NCBI GenBank assembly: GCA_900542985.1
Contig: UQPQ01000028.1
Span: forward strand, 1 to 36,336
Source: an uncultured Bacteroides sp.
Lineage (GTDB): Bacteria > Bacteroidota > Bacteroidia > Bacteroidales > Bacteroidaceae
Length of the DNA: 36,336 nt
Direction: 5' to 3'
Positions 17,670-26,451 of the stretch are shown here, in pieces. How positions within the stretch are numbered: position 1 is the first letter of the stretch; each line of letters starts with the position of its first letter. The notes under the pieces were generated by a model that saw only the letters and a program-made list of their open reading frames with translations, was not told where the DNA came from and did no database searches. Position numbers and translations under genes: made by a program.

Positions 17670-18338
17670 TTACTCTAAATCATCGATTGTCTCGTTGGTG
17701 AAATCAGCAAAACGCTTCAACTGACAGAATACATTTGCTATTTCATCCATAAAATCCGGATTGTCGTAAAACGAATCCGGGATACGATAAGACACTGTAT
17801 AATCCTTACACTTCAGATACGCGGCATAAGGAAAATCCTTCGGAAACCCTTTCGGTACCGTTTTCAGATGTTCCTCCCCTACTACAGGAAAGTACTTCCT
17901 GAACTCCGGATCTTCTACAATGGAGCGATATTCATCAATATTGTCGAATACCGACTGACGGACTGCCTTCAGCATTGCAAGAGGCATGCACCAACTTCCC
18001 CCTGCCAGCATACAATTACCCGGCTCCAGATGAATATAATACCCACAATGATTGGATTTCTTTCCACGGGCATTGATATATCCGCCTATATGTGTCTTAT
18101 AAGGAGATTTGTCGGCCGAGAAACGGACGTCTCTATAAATCCGATAAGTACAGTCGCGCGGCTGTACATGAGCCACAGAATCGTCGAATAAGGAAATGCG
18201 TGCAATAACAAGGGCAAGCAGGTCTTCAAAGTCTTTTTGAACAGACAGATAAGTATCCTTATGTGCTTGAAACCACTCACGGTTATTGTTGACTGCCAGT
18301 TGTTTCAGAAAGTCCAAGATTCCCTGTATATGCATCAT
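17670..18338 (-). CDS. DUF2461 family protein
   Basis: A protein of about 222 residues of the DUF2461/TIGR02453 family, function unknown. Diagnostic stretches are FLKQLAVNNNREWFQAHK near the start, YRIYRDVRFSADKSPYKTH, and GYYIHLEPGNCMLAGGSW. Two ATG codons lie in tandem at 18338 and 18335; either may be used. The open frame continues upstream to 18470, but that part covers the promoter and lacks family similarity. It is the first gene of the glgB operon, 19 bp before YhcH. Confidence 0.88.
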   Translation of the reverse strand: MMHIQGILDFLKQLAVNNNREWFQAHKDTYLSVQKDFEDLLALVIARISLFDDSVAHVQPRDCTYRIYRDVRFSADKSPYKTHIGGYINARGKKSNHCGYYIHLEPGNCMLAGGSWCMPLAMLKAVRQSVFDNIDEYRSIVEDPEFRKYFPVVGEEHLKTVPKGFPKDFPYAAYLKCKDYTVSYRIPDSFYDNPDFMDEIANVFCQLKRFADFTNETIDDLE

Positions 18339-18362
18339 TTTTCTACTATATATTAAGTAACA

Positions 18363-18378
18363 CAAACATACAAATATA
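18363..18378 (-). promoter_or_regulatory. Two adjoining -7 elements before the glgB operon
   Basis: On the minus strand TATATTTG (18371-18378) is followed directly by TATGTTTG (18363-18370). Both fit TAnnTTTG and lie 24-40 bp before the DUF2461 start, so transcription may begin at two sites. Confidence 0.5.
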
Positions 18379-18490
18379 TTTTGATAAAGCGAAATAAAAG
18401 GAAGCATTTTATCGGAATCCCCTTCTTTATGAAAGAGTTCTGCATATTCTGTGATACAATTATATGCCATGTTTATGATTTGTACCCTTC

Positions 18491-18574
18491 TTTATCCGAC
18501 GTCGCCGGCTGCACAGCCGACGGTGTCAAATACAAAGCCGGCGACACTGATTATGCAATCAACGTCGCCGGCCC
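18491..18574. repeat. Four-unit 21-bp repeat element, copy 2
   Basis: Units are 18491-18511, 18512-18532, 18533-18553 and 18554-18574. As in copy 1 the first begins TTTATCCGACG. The array is 48 bp past the stop of the MORN gene. GTCGCCGGCT (18501-18510) is the perfect reverse complement of AGCCGGCGAC (18536-18545), and GTCGCCGGC recurs at 18564-18572, so alternative hairpins can form. The plus-strand frame reads CTADGVK, YKAGDTD, YAINVAG. Confidence 0.9.
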
Positions 18575-18622
18575 AATCATACAGCATAAAACATGCTATT
18601 CTTTATCTTGTCTCGTTACCGT

Positions 18623-19744
18623 TTATTTCTGTTCGCTCAACAAACGCCCGGAGCGATATACACATTTCCGTATCAACTTGCCAGTGGCATCTTTTTCAAG
18701 GAAATCACCGTCTTTCAGACCATTCTTAAAGTTTCCTTCAAAACGTGTACCGTTCTTGGTGACAAGTACTCCCGCTCCATTCTCTTTTCCTTTAGAGAAA
18801 TTGCCGGTGTATACTGAACCATCTTGAGTACGCAACACTCCTTTTCCTTCTGCCAGATCGTTTTTCCACTCGCCTTCGTACTCATCGCCATTTCCCCATT
18901 TATAATGTCCTTTTCCCGAACGCTGGTTCTTTTTCCAGGAGCCTTCGTATATAGCTCCATTCGACCAGGTAAATGTACCGATGCCTTCTCTCCAGCCATT
19001 GCGGAACTGACCTACATACTTATCGCCATTAGGATAGGTATATACACCCTGTCCGGTGCGCTCTCCCTCCACATAATCGCCTTCGTAGCGTTCGCCATTC
19101 TGGAAATAATAAACACCTTTTCCATCTTGCACATCATCACTCCAGTCGCCTACATATTTATCACCATTCGTATAATAGAAGGTACCTTTTCCTTCACGAT
19201 ACCCGTTTTTCCATTCTCCATCGTAACTCGAACCGTCTTCCCAGGTCATTACTCCCTTTCCGTCTTTCAAGTCTTCCTTCCACTCTCCTTCGTACTTCGC
19301 TCCTCCCTTCCAGGTATATACGCCCTGTCCGTTTCGCTTGTCCCGATGCCATACTCCCACATATACATCGCCATTATAATAAGACATGGTTCCCTCTCCT
19401 TCCTGAGTATCGGCATACCACATTCCTTCATAGCGATTATTGTTCATAAAGTAGAAAGTTCCCTTTCCATGACGCTGGTCCTGATACCATTGTCCTACGT
19501 ATTTTTTTCCGTCAGTAGAGGTCCAGGTTCCTTCTCCTTCCCGTTTCCCCTTTACGTATTCGCCCTCGTAGATATCTCCGTTTTTATAAACGGTACGGCC
19601 TTTTCCATTGGGACGGCGGCCTTTCAACTCACCGGTATATTCCGAACCATCCTTAAACTGATAATAACCTAATGACAATTGGGCAAACGACGACACATTT
19701 CCCCACATCATGAAAGCGAACAACAAATAAATATATTTACGCAT
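18623..19744 (-). CDS. Secreted MORN-repeat protein
   Basis: A 373-residue protein with signal peptide MRKYIYLLFAFMMWGNVSSF-AQ followed by about 14 MORN repeats of 23 residues (consensus Y-x-G-E-W-x-x-G-x-x-x-G-x-G-x-x-x-x-x-N-G-D-x). The first is YTGELKGRRPNGKG; the last, FEGNFKNGLKDGDF, is partial. A short tail ends SGRLLSEQK. MORN repeats form extended beta-hairpin ribbons; in bacteria their role is poorly known and no enzymatic domain is attached here. The protein should sit in the periplasm or outside. It is transcribed alone from its own -7 element. Confidence 0.92.
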   Translation of the reverse strand: MRKYIYLLFAFMMWGNVSSFAQLSLGYYQFKDGSEYTGELKGRRPNGKGRTVYKNGDIYEGEYVKGKREGEGTWTSTDGKKYVGQWYQDQRHGKGTFYFMNNNRYEGMWYADTQEGEGTMSYYNGDVYVGVWHRDKRNGQGVYTWKGGAKYEGEWKEDLKDGKGVMTWEDGSSYDGEWKNGYREGKGTFYYTNGDKYVGDWSDDVQDGKGVYYFQNGERYEGDYVEGERTGQGVYTYPNGDKYVGQFRNGWREGIGTFTWSNGAIYEGSWKKNQRSGKGHYKWGNGDEYEGEWKNDLAEGKGVLRTQDGSVYTGNFSKGKENGAGVLVTKNGTRFEGNFKNGLKDGDFLEKDATGKLIRKCVYRSGRLLSEQK

Positions 19745-19781
19745 GCTTGATATTCTTCTGTTTTTAAAATGAAATGATAGT

Positions 19782-19789
19782 CAAAATTA
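19782..19789 (-). promoter_or_regulatory. -7 promoter element of the MORN gene
   Basis: Minus-strand TAATTTTG fits TAnnTTTG and lies 37 bp before the MORN gene ATG. Confidence 0.5.
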
Positions 19790-19819
19790 AGATTTTAAAA
19801 AGATACTATTACCATTTCA

Positions 19820-21109
19820 TTACACTTTTTTACCTGCAACCACCTCTATTAAGTTTTCTTTGCACAAATACTTTTCGGCGAGCTGTCTGATTTCATCGGC
19901 GGTCACTTCTCTGATAGCCTTCACCGAACGGTCGAAGAACTGATTGTCTAAGCCCGAAGTTTCAATGAAAATCCATGCATCCGACAAGGAGAAAGCACTT
20001 TCATAAGAACGACACATATCGCCCAACATGTAGTTGCGTACCATATCCAGTTCTTTCTCGTCTACCCGCTCAGTACGCAGAATATCTATTTCCTTATACA
20101 CTTCGGCAATGAGAGGTTCTACATATTCATTGGCAGCTTCACTGCTAATTACCAGCACGCCTGTATCAGGATAACAGACTACTCCGGCACTGATGCCGTA
20201 GGTATATCCTTTTTCTTCCCGGATGTTGGACATCAAACGGCTGCCGAAATATCCACCGAACAAAGTAATAAGTACGCGCAACTTCAAATAATCCGGATGC
20301 ATACGATTCAAAGAGAATCCCCCCATCTTGACAGAACCTTGCAGCGCCTCTTCCTTCTCAATGAAAACACGCTTACGGTCGTCGGGGGCCGCAGCAAACT
20401 CTCCGTGATGCACTCGTTGGGAAACATCTCCCCATGCAGCATCGCCAAATTGCTGTTCGATGCAACGAACGACCTCTGGAGTTACCTTTCCGGAAACATA
20501 AGCCGAACAGTTGGCCGAATGATAGCAAGTCTGATAAAAACGTTTCAGCATCTCAGGAGTTATGCGGTCGTAATCTTCCAACTCGGCATAGCGTCCCAAC
20601 GGATGCGAGTTGCCGAACAAAGACCGATTCAACTGCTTGCGTGCCAGAACCTCTACCCGCTCCGAGTTGACCAGATACTGCTGCTTGTTGATTTCCGTTA
20701 CCACTTGAAGTTCTTTCTCCGGGAAAACCGGTTCCTTCACCATAGAAGCCAATATTTCAAGAGTCTGCGGAAAATATTTTACCAGTGAATAGAGGGTGAC
20801 GAAACCATAATTGACAGAAGACGACAAATCGAGCCACGCGCCATAATAATCGAGTTTCTCCGCTATTTCGGCAGAACTCATACTCGATGTACCTTCGCGC
20901 AGCATACGGTTTGTAAACATCGCCTGCAAGGGTTGTTCCTGGTTCCATTGTCCTCCTTGAATCAGCAGGTCAAAGCGTACAACATCCTCACTACCCGCCT
21001 GAATAATATTCAGGGGCATACCGTTTCGCATGATATGAAGCTGGGGCTTCTCAATAGAAAAATGGTCTATCTGACAAATCTTCGGGGCTACAGTTCTATC
21101 CAGCTTCAT
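19820..21109 (-). CDS. M16-family protein lacking the zinc motif
   Basis: A 429-residue single-unit M16 (pitrilysin/mitochondrial processing peptidase) homologue. The inverted zinc motif HxxEH expected around residues 64-68 reads M64-F-T-N67-R68, so no zinc site is present. The C-terminal domain keeps the R/Y substrate-binding pair in GSRLMSNIREEKGYTYGI. This combination is typical of the non-catalytic partner in heterodimeric M16B proteases, so it probably pairs with a catalytic M16 protein encoded elsewhere. No signal peptide is visible. Its ATG overlaps the kdsB stop by 4 nt, so it is translationally coupled to kdsB. Confidence 0.9.
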   Translation of the reverse strand: MKLDRTVAPKICQIDHFSIEKPQLHIMRNGMPLNIIQAGSEDVVRFDLLIQGGQWNQEQPLQAMFTNRMLREGTSSMSSAEIAEKLDYYGAWLDLSSSVNYGFVTLYSLVKYFPQTLEILASMVKEPVFPEKELQVVTEINKQQYLVNSERVEVLARKQLNRSLFGNSHPLGRYAELEDYDRITPEMLKRFYQTCYHSANCSAYVSGKVTPEVVRCIEQQFGDAAWGDVSQRVHHGEFAAAPDDRKRVFIEKEEALQGSVKMGGFSLNRMHPDYLKLRVLITLFGGYFGSRLMSNIREEKGYTYGISAGVVCYPDTGVLVISSEAANEYVEPLIAEVYKEIDILRTERVDEKELDMVRNYMLGDMCRSYESAFSLSDAWIFIETSGLDNQFFDRSVKAIREVTADEIRQLAEKYLCKENLIEVVAGKKV

Positions 21110-21870
21110 CCTATAATTTCTTTATGTGCTTGTAAGAACTGTTCTGCACGAACCAAATCCTGAGGAGTATCGATTCCTATTGTCTCTACCGTAGTGATTC
21201 CTACCTTTATCGTATATCCGTTTTCCAGCCATCTGAGCTGTTCAAGCGACTCAGCCAGTTCCAGAGAACTCTGAGGCAAAGCGGTAATTTCTTTCAACAC
21301 AGCTGCACGGTAAGCATAAAGTCCGATATGCTTGTAATAGGTATGTCCGCTCAACCATTCTATCTTTTCCTTATTCCGCTGATAAGGGATGATGGAACGG
21401 CTGAAATACAATGCATTCATATTACGGTTGACTACCACTTTTGGGGAATTGACGTTTTCGAGTGCATCGAATCCGTCTTCCGGAGTAAACGGTTTGACCA
21501 AAGTAGCAATCTGGGTTGCATCATCTTCAAAACAAGCTTTAATCGCTTCCAGCTGCGAACGCTGTATAAAAGGTTCGTCGCCTTGTATATTGACAATGAC
21601 ATCGTATCCGCTTCCTACCTTACAGAAGGCCTCATAACAACGGTCGGTTCCGCTCTTATGATCGACTGATGTCATTACTACTTTTCCACCAAAAGCCTTT
21701 ACGGCTTCTTCTATCCGAACATCGTCGGTTGCTACATAAGCCTCATCAAGTACACCGACTACTTGTTCGTACACTCTCTGAATAACAGTTTTTCCTCCCA
21801 ATATTGCTAATGGTTTAGCAGGGAACCGGGTGGAAGCATATCTTGCAGGAATAATTCCAATAAATTTCAT
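21106..21870 (-). CDS. kdsB: CMP-KDO synthetase (KdsB)
   Basis: A 254-residue 3-deoxy-manno-octulosonate cytidylyltransferase that activates KDO with CTP for lipopolysaccharide core synthesis. Motifs are FIGIIPARYASTRFPAKPL (nucleotide-binding), SGTDRCYEA, VNIQGDEPFI, FSRSIIPY, the HIGLYAYR stretch and SLELAESLEQLRWLENG. I chose MKFIGIIPARY at 21870 because family members start just before this motif; ten extra upstream codons are open. Cytoplasmic. Confidence 0.96.
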   Translation of the reverse strand: MKFIGIIPARYASTRFPAKPLAILGGKTVIQRVYEQVVGVLDEAYVATDDVRIEEAVKAFGGKVVMTSVDHKSGTDRCYEAFCKVGSGYDVIVNIQGDEPFIQRSQLEAIKACFEDDATQIATLVKPFTPEDGFDALENVNSPKVVVNRNMNALYFSRSIIPYQRNKEKIEWLSGHTYYKHIGLYAYRAAVLKEITALPQSSLELAESLEQLRWLENGYTIKVGITTVETIGIDTPQDLVRAEQFLQAHKEIIG

Positions 21871-21916
21871 GTCTTTATACTCATTATTAATAACACGCAA
21901 ATTTAAGAAAAAAATA

Positions 21917-21924
21917 TAATTTTG
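21917..21924 (+). promoter_or_regulatory. -7 promoter element of the HPPK-like gene
   Basis: TAATTTTG fits TAnnTTTG and lies 20 bp before the ATG. Confidence 0.5.
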
Positions 21925-21944
21925 CAGACCAAAACATTACAAAT

Positions 21945-22325
21945 ATGAATCAGCATCACCGTTGCCTCATCTGTTTAGGTTCAAACCACAACGGAGTGGC
22001 ACACTTGAAAAGTGCAGAGCAGGAACTCGAAAAAATCTCATCCGGTATCCATTGGGGAAATGCGGTAGAGACGGCTGCAGAAGATACCGCATCTTCCGGT
22101 TCTTACCTGAATCGTGCAGCCTTGATGAATACTACTCTGAGTAAGGAAAAACTTATAGAAGAATTCAAGAAGATAGAAAGCCGGCACGGAAGAACGGCTA
22201 CCGGCAAACAGCAAGGAATTGTACCGCTGGACATCGACCTGCTGACGTACGATGATGAAATTGTAAAGCCTGCTGACTTGAAAAAGAGCTACGTACAGCA
22301 GGCTTTACAATCGGTTGTGCAATAA
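21945..22325 (+). CDS. Short HPPK (FolK)-like pyrophosphokinase
   Basis: A 126-residue protein similar to 6-hydroxymethyl-7,8-dihydropterin pyrophosphokinase of folate synthesis. It has the N-terminal CLGSNHNG motif, SGSYLNRAALMNTTLSKEKLI in place of the fxNxV...T segment, IESRHGRTATGKQ, and PLDIDLLTYDDEIV with the two Mg-binding aspartates. It is some 30 residues shorter than typical FolK and lacks the usual C-terminal PHP/RxFVL/PL part. It may be a second paralogue or a specialised enzyme rather than the housekeeping FolK. Its stop is only 2 bp from the stop of the converging ModF-like gene. Confidence 0.8.
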   Translation: MNQHHRCLICLGSNHNGVAHLKSAEQELEKISSGIHWGNAVETAAEDTASSGSYLNRAALMNTTLSKEKLIEEFKKIESRHGRTATGKQQGIVPLDIDLLTYDDEIVKPADLKKSYVQQALQSVVQ

Positions 22326-22327
22326 AC

Positions 22328-23782
22328 TTATCTGCCGGAACGACGAAGAAACAGACGATGATCGATACAATCCGGCAGTTCTTCTTCATAATGTGTTACC
22401 ATCACCAAAGTCTTTGACGGACGCTGACAGAAAGTTTCTATGATATCCTTTACCAGACGGCGGTTGTATAAATCCAGTCCATGAAGAGGTTCGTCGAGAA
22501 CCAGCAGTTCCGGATCTTTTACAAAAGCACGCACCAGCAGAATCATCCGCTGTTCTCCGCTGGAGAGTTGAAGGAAGCTGCGGTCTTTCAGTTCTTTCAC
22601 TCCAAAGATATCCATCCACCACTCGCAAATCTGCAGGTCTTCATCTTTTACCTTCTTGTATAGTCCGATAGAGTCGTGAAGACCACTCGCTACAATTTCA
22701 ATGGCAGGCAAATTCTTCAGATAAGAACGGTGCATCTCCGGACTGACGTAACCGATATGTTTCTTGATATCCCATATGCTCTCTCCGCTTCCCCGCTTGT
22801 ATCCGAAAAGGGTGATGTCGCAGGCATAGCTTTGCGGATTATCAGCACATATCAGACTGAGCAATGTGGATTTTCCGGCTCCGTTTTCTCCACTTAAAGC
22901 CCATTTTTCCCCACGGTTCACACTCCAGTCGAGCCCGGAAAGAATGGTACGTTCACCGTATCGGATGCAGACCTGATTGAGCTGTATTACACTGGATGAT
23001 GAATAAGTATCTGCTCTATCTGGAAGAGTCAGAATGCGCTGCTGCTTTTCTTCGCTCAGCACACGGCTGGGAACAGGCTGCCGAGAAGCCTCATATTCCT
23101 GCAAGGTCATTTTCGGACTGCAGATACGACTGTTTACCGATACGACATGAGTAATAAAATCAGGAATATCGTCACTTTTGGAGAGCACCAGTATAACCTG
23201 CAGTTTGGTCTGTTCTACCAGTTTCTTCAACAAGTCATGCAACAAAGAACGCGTCTTCGCATCCAGTCCGATGAAAGGATTGTCCATCACCAGTATACGA
23301 GGATTACCCAACAGAGTCTTTGTCAGCTGAAACTTACGCAATTCTCCACTCGACAACAGAATAATGTGTTTATCGAGCATCTCTTCTACTCCAAACAAAT
23401 CGTAAAGCACTTTCTTCAGGCTTTCATCCTTACTTTCAGGGAGCAAATCGCGTACCAGCGGAGTATCGTCAATATCATGCGAATTCCAACGTTGCTGATA
23501 ATAATAGGTGCTATCAGCTTCTCCGTAAGAGTCGCGGAAGGTGATGTATTTGATATGATCGGAAACCAAATTGGAAGAAGAAGGCGAAAAGTCATAACGT
23601 ACTTCATTATTCAATAAAGGGTAACGGCCTGTCAGTGTTTCGACCAATAAAGTTTTTCCTCCTCCATTAGGACCTACAATAGCCCAATGCTCGCCTTCCA
23701 GCAGTTGAAGGTTAATAGGAGCATCCAACCGGTAAAGAGGATGACGAGCTACTCCATTTTCTATTTCTATTACTTTTTTCAT
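22328..23782 (-). CDS. ModF/PhrA-like tandem ABC ATPase
   Basis: A 484-residue soluble protein with two ABC ATPase domains. Domain 1 has Walker A GPNGGGKT, signature LSSGELRKF and Walker B LVMDNPFIGLD; domain 2 has GENGAGKST, LSSGEQRM and LLVLDEPLHGLD, ending MVTHYEEELPDCI. Length and layout match ModF of E. coli (about 490 residues), a protein of unclear role in molybdate or light-response contexts. No permease is next to it, so it is probably not a transporter subunit. I chose MKKVIEIENG at 23782; the upstream frame to 23824 overlaps a terminator hairpin. Confidence 0.88.
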   Translation of the reverse strand: MKKVIEIENGVARHPLYRLDAPINLQLLEGEHWAIVGPNGGGKTLLVETLTGRYPLLNNEVRYDFSPSSSNLVSDHIKYITFRDSYGEADSTYYYQQRWNSHDIDDTPLVRDLLPESKDESLKKVLYDLFGVEEMLDKHIILLSSGELRKFQLTKTLLGNPRILVMDNPFIGLDAKTRSLLHDLLKKLVEQTKLQVILVLSKSDDIPDFITHVVSVNSRICSPKMTLQEYEASRQPVPSRVLSEEKQQRILTLPDRADTYSSSSVIQLNQVCIRYGERTILSGLDWSVNRGEKWALSGENGAGKSTLLSLICADNPQSYACDITLFGYKRGSGESIWDIKKHIGYVSPEMHRSYLKNLPAIEIVASGLHDSIGLYKKVKDEDLQICEWWMDIFGVKELKDRSFLQLSSGEQRMILLVRAFVKDPELLVLDEPLHGLDLYNRRLVKDIIETFCQRPSKTLVMVTHYEEELPDCIDHRLFLRRSGR

Positions 23783-23804
23783 AAAGTTCTTCCTATAAAT
23801 AAAG

Positions 23805-23852
23805 AAAAAAGAATCCGTAAACAACCAATTCAGTATTCACAGATTCTTTTTC
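23805..23852 (-). terminator. Terminator after pulA
   Basis: On the minus strand GAAAAAGAATCTGT pairs with ACGGATTCTTTTTT (one U-G pair) around a 20-nt loop, followed by T-rich DNA. It lies 22 bp past the pulA stop and 22 bp before the ModF-like start, leaving almost no room for a separate promoter. Confidence 0.7.
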
Positions 23853-23874
23853 CATCATAAACTATTCCATTTAA

Positions 23875-25872
23875 TTACTGATGAGCAATCATTGCAGAAC
23901 GCGGACCTACTGTCAGTTTACCTCCATTGGCATGTCCGAAACCGTTCTTCAAATCAATCTTTCCATCTTTGCATACAATCCGGTATAAGCCTTCTGGTAC
24001 AGTTACCGTAATCGGCTCTGTACGTGCATTCAGCACAACAACAGTATTTCTCCAGGAATCCCCACAAGGATTACCTTTCAGACAGAAAGCTACCACATTG
24101 GTTGCCTGTACCGGAATAAACTCCAAATGCTTCCGGATAAGGTCGGCATCTCCCATACGGAAAGCCGGATGCGCCTTACGCATGGCTATCAATTCTTTTA
24201 TATAATCGAAGACCTCCCGATTGTGAGTCTTATTGCGCCAATCAATTGCATTAATCTCATCCGGACTATTATAGGAATTGGCAACTCCTTTCTTGTCTCG
24301 CAACACCTCATCTCCTGCAAAGATAAAGGGTACACCTTGAGAAGTAAAGACTGCAGTTTCTGCCAGTTTCTGCAATGTACGCAGTTCTTGCAAAGAGGCT
24401 TTGGGCAGAGTTGTCTTCAAGCGGTCAGTCAGACATAAATCGTCATGGCAACTTACATAACTGATAAACTGAGTAGGTTGGTTAGCCCATATCTTCGGTA
24501 CACGATGCACCGAATCTGTATTAACCTGAGGATGTTTCACTCCACCTACAATTCCAAATTTAATGCCCGCTTCATGCCCAGGTTTTCCTATCACAAAAGC
24601 ACCTTTTGAATCGTCCCCCCAAGCTCCGCGCAAACTATCACGATATTCATCACTAAAAGCAGCTATACCAGGCATCTGATAAGTATTGTTCTTCATTGCC
24701 AGCTGATCCTCCGGCAATTGTGGCTTTCCTGCGGCCCATCCTTCACCATATATATAAATAGTAGGATCAACCTTATCAAGGGCGGCACGAATTGCTTTCA
24801 TTGTCTCAATATCGTGAATACCCATCAAGTCGAAACGAAAACCATCAATATGATATTCTGTCGCCCAATATACGACAGACTCTACCATATATTTACGCAT
24901 CATAGCCCGGTCACTTGCGGTTTCATTACCACATCCCGAAGCATTGGCAAATTTACCTTCTTCATCTGTCCGATAGAAATAACCTGGTACTGTACGTTCA
25001 AAGTTACTGCCTTTCGTCAACGCCGTATGATTGTATACTACATCCATAATCACACGGATTCCGGCTTTGTGCAGAGCCATTACCATTTGCTTGAACTCAC
25101 GAATACGCACCTCCGGACGATAAGGATCTGTAGAATAGGAACCATCTGGCACATTATAATTCTTCGGATCGTATCCCCAATTATACTGCGGCTTTTCCAG
25201 TTTTGTTTCATCTACAGAAGAAAAATCGAACGAAGGAAGTAAATGTACATGAGTAATACCTAATTCTTTTAAATGGTCGATACCAGTTTTCTCTCCCAGA
25301 AATGTATGTGTGCCTTCTTCTGTCAATGCAAGAAACTTACCACGGTTGCGGATACCGGCTACAGTATCAATGGAAAAATCACGATGATGCATTTCATAAA
25401 TCATGATATCGGCAAAACTCTTCAACGAAGGACGAACATCTTGTTTCCACCCTTCCGGATCAGTACTATCCAAATCCAAAATAGCAGCACGGTCTCCATT
25501 TACGCCTACAGCTTTAGCCATTACTCCCGGAGTATCTCCCTGCCATACATCGTCTATCTTTACATTAAAAGTATAGAATTTCCCTGCCAGATTTTCGTTT
25601 ACTACAGTCTCCCACATTCCATCATTTACGGCTTCCATCGGAATCATCCTATAAGAAGATCCACCTTGTCCCTCTTCATAAAGAAGCACACGTACCTCTT
25701 GTGCAGTCGGAGCCCAAAGTGCAAATTTTGTCTCAGAAGGAGAATAAGCCATTTCCTCCCACTTTCCCTCAAAAAAAGGATATTCATCAAAAGAACTATA
25801 CGCTTTCTGATGAGAATGATTACAGCCACACAGTGCAAGCATTGACATAGCGATAAAACACCTTATTTTCAT
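23875..25872 (-). CDS. pulA: Type I pullulanase, lipoprotein
   Basis: A 665-residue GH13_14 debranching enzyme that cleaves alpha-1,6 bonds in pullulan, glycogen or starch fragments. The N-terminus MKIRCFIAMSMLALCGC is a lipoprotein signal with the modified Cys17. A CBM48-like domain (about 45-130, KFALWAPTAQEVRVLLY) is followed by the type I signature YNWGYDPKNYNVPDGSYS and catalytic motifs DVVYNHT, GFRFDLMG (nucleophile), IYGEGW (acid/base) and SCHDDL. It should be anchored to a membrane, facing the periplasm or the surface. It starts 12 bp after ruvC and is probably in the same operon. Confidence 0.95.
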   Translation of the reverse strand: MKIRCFIAMSMLALCGCNHSHQKAYSSFDEYPFFEGKWEEMAYSPSETKFALWAPTAQEVRVLLYEEGQGGSSYRMIPMEAVNDGMWETVVNENLAGKFYTFNVKIDDVWQGDTPGVMAKAVGVNGDRAAILDLDSTDPEGWKQDVRPSLKSFADIMIYEMHHRDFSIDTVAGIRNRGKFLALTEEGTHTFLGEKTGIDHLKELGITHVHLLPSFDFSSVDETKLEKPQYNWGYDPKNYNVPDGSYSTDPYRPEVRIREFKQMVMALHKAGIRVIMDVVYNHTALTKGSNFERTVPGYFYRTDEEGKFANASGCGNETASDRAMMRKYMVESVVYWATEYHIDGFRFDLMGIHDIETMKAIRAALDKVDPTIYIYGEGWAAGKPQLPEDQLAMKNNTYQMPGIAAFSDEYRDSLRGAWGDDSKGAFVIGKPGHEAGIKFGIVGGVKHPQVNTDSVHRVPKIWANQPTQFISYVSCHDDLCLTDRLKTTLPKASLQELRTLQKLAETAVFTSQGVPFIFAGDEVLRDKKGVANSYNSPDEINAIDWRNKTHNREVFDYIKELIAMRKAHPAFRMGDADLIRKHLEFIPVQATNVVAFCLKGNPCGDSWRNTVVVLNARTEPITVTVPEGLYRIVCKDGKIDLKNGFGHANGGKLTVGPRSAMIAHQ

Positions 25873-25884
25873 AATTGCATGTAT

Positions 25885-26451
25885 TTATTTCACTTTTTCC
25901 GGATTCTTTGCTATATAATCTTTCCAGCTTGAATATTTTTGCTGTATAGCAGGACGCCCCATCTGTAAATAATGACAATAGGCCGCACCTAAAGCATCCG
26001 TAGCGTCCATAAAAGGTCCTATTTCTGAATCGGGTATATGAAGCATACGTTTCAGCATATCGGCAACTTGCTCTTTGGTTGCCTGACCATTTCCTGTAAT
26101 TGCCATTTTAATTTTCAAGGGAGCATACTCTGTCACAGGAATATCCCGACACAAAGCAGCTACAATGGCTACGCCTTGTGCACGTCCCAACTTCAGCATG
26201 GACTGTACATTCTTTCCAAAAAAAGGAGCCTCAATGGCCAACTCATCGGGAAGATACGATGATATTATTCCTTGTACTCTCTCGTAAATATGTTTTAATT
26301 TCAGATAAGAGTCTGAACAACGGCGCAAGTCAATAACTCCCAAACTTAAGACTTCAGGTTTAGTGCCAGTCACCTTCAGCACTCCATAACCCATAATATT
26401 CGTACCTGGATCGATACCCAGAATTATCTTTTCTTTTACCGGACAAATCAC
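25885..26451 (-). CDS. ruvC: Holliday junction resolvase RuvC
   Basis: A 188-residue endonuclease resolving Holliday junctions. The four catalytic acids are visible: Asp in ILGIDPGTN, Glu in [12 protein letters not shown], and the two Asp of [10 protein letters not shown]. The only start consistent with length is GTG at 26451, which overlaps the stop of the DUF4286 gene by 4 nt (GTGA), so translation is coupled. Residues before IILGIDPG are few, as in other RuvC proteins. Confidence 0.96.
   Translation of the reverse strand: MICPVKEKIILGIDPGTNIMGYGVLKVTGTKPEVLSLGVIDLRRCSDSYLKLKHIYERVQGIISSYLPDELAIEAPFFGKNVQSMLKLGRAQGVAIVAALCRDIPVTEYAPLKIKMAITGNGQATKEQVADMLKRMLHIPDSEIGPFMDATDALGAAYCHYLQMGRPAIQQKYSSWKDYIAKNPEKVK

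Noticed and set aside
18824..19672. A 282-codon plus-strand frame opposite the MORN gene
   Set aside because: It mirrors the 23-residue periodicity of the MORN repeats on the other strand; the repeat DNA keeps the antisense frame open. No family features.
18623..19744. Tandem DNA repeat
   Set aside because: The periodicity (69 bp) is explained by the coded MORN repeats.
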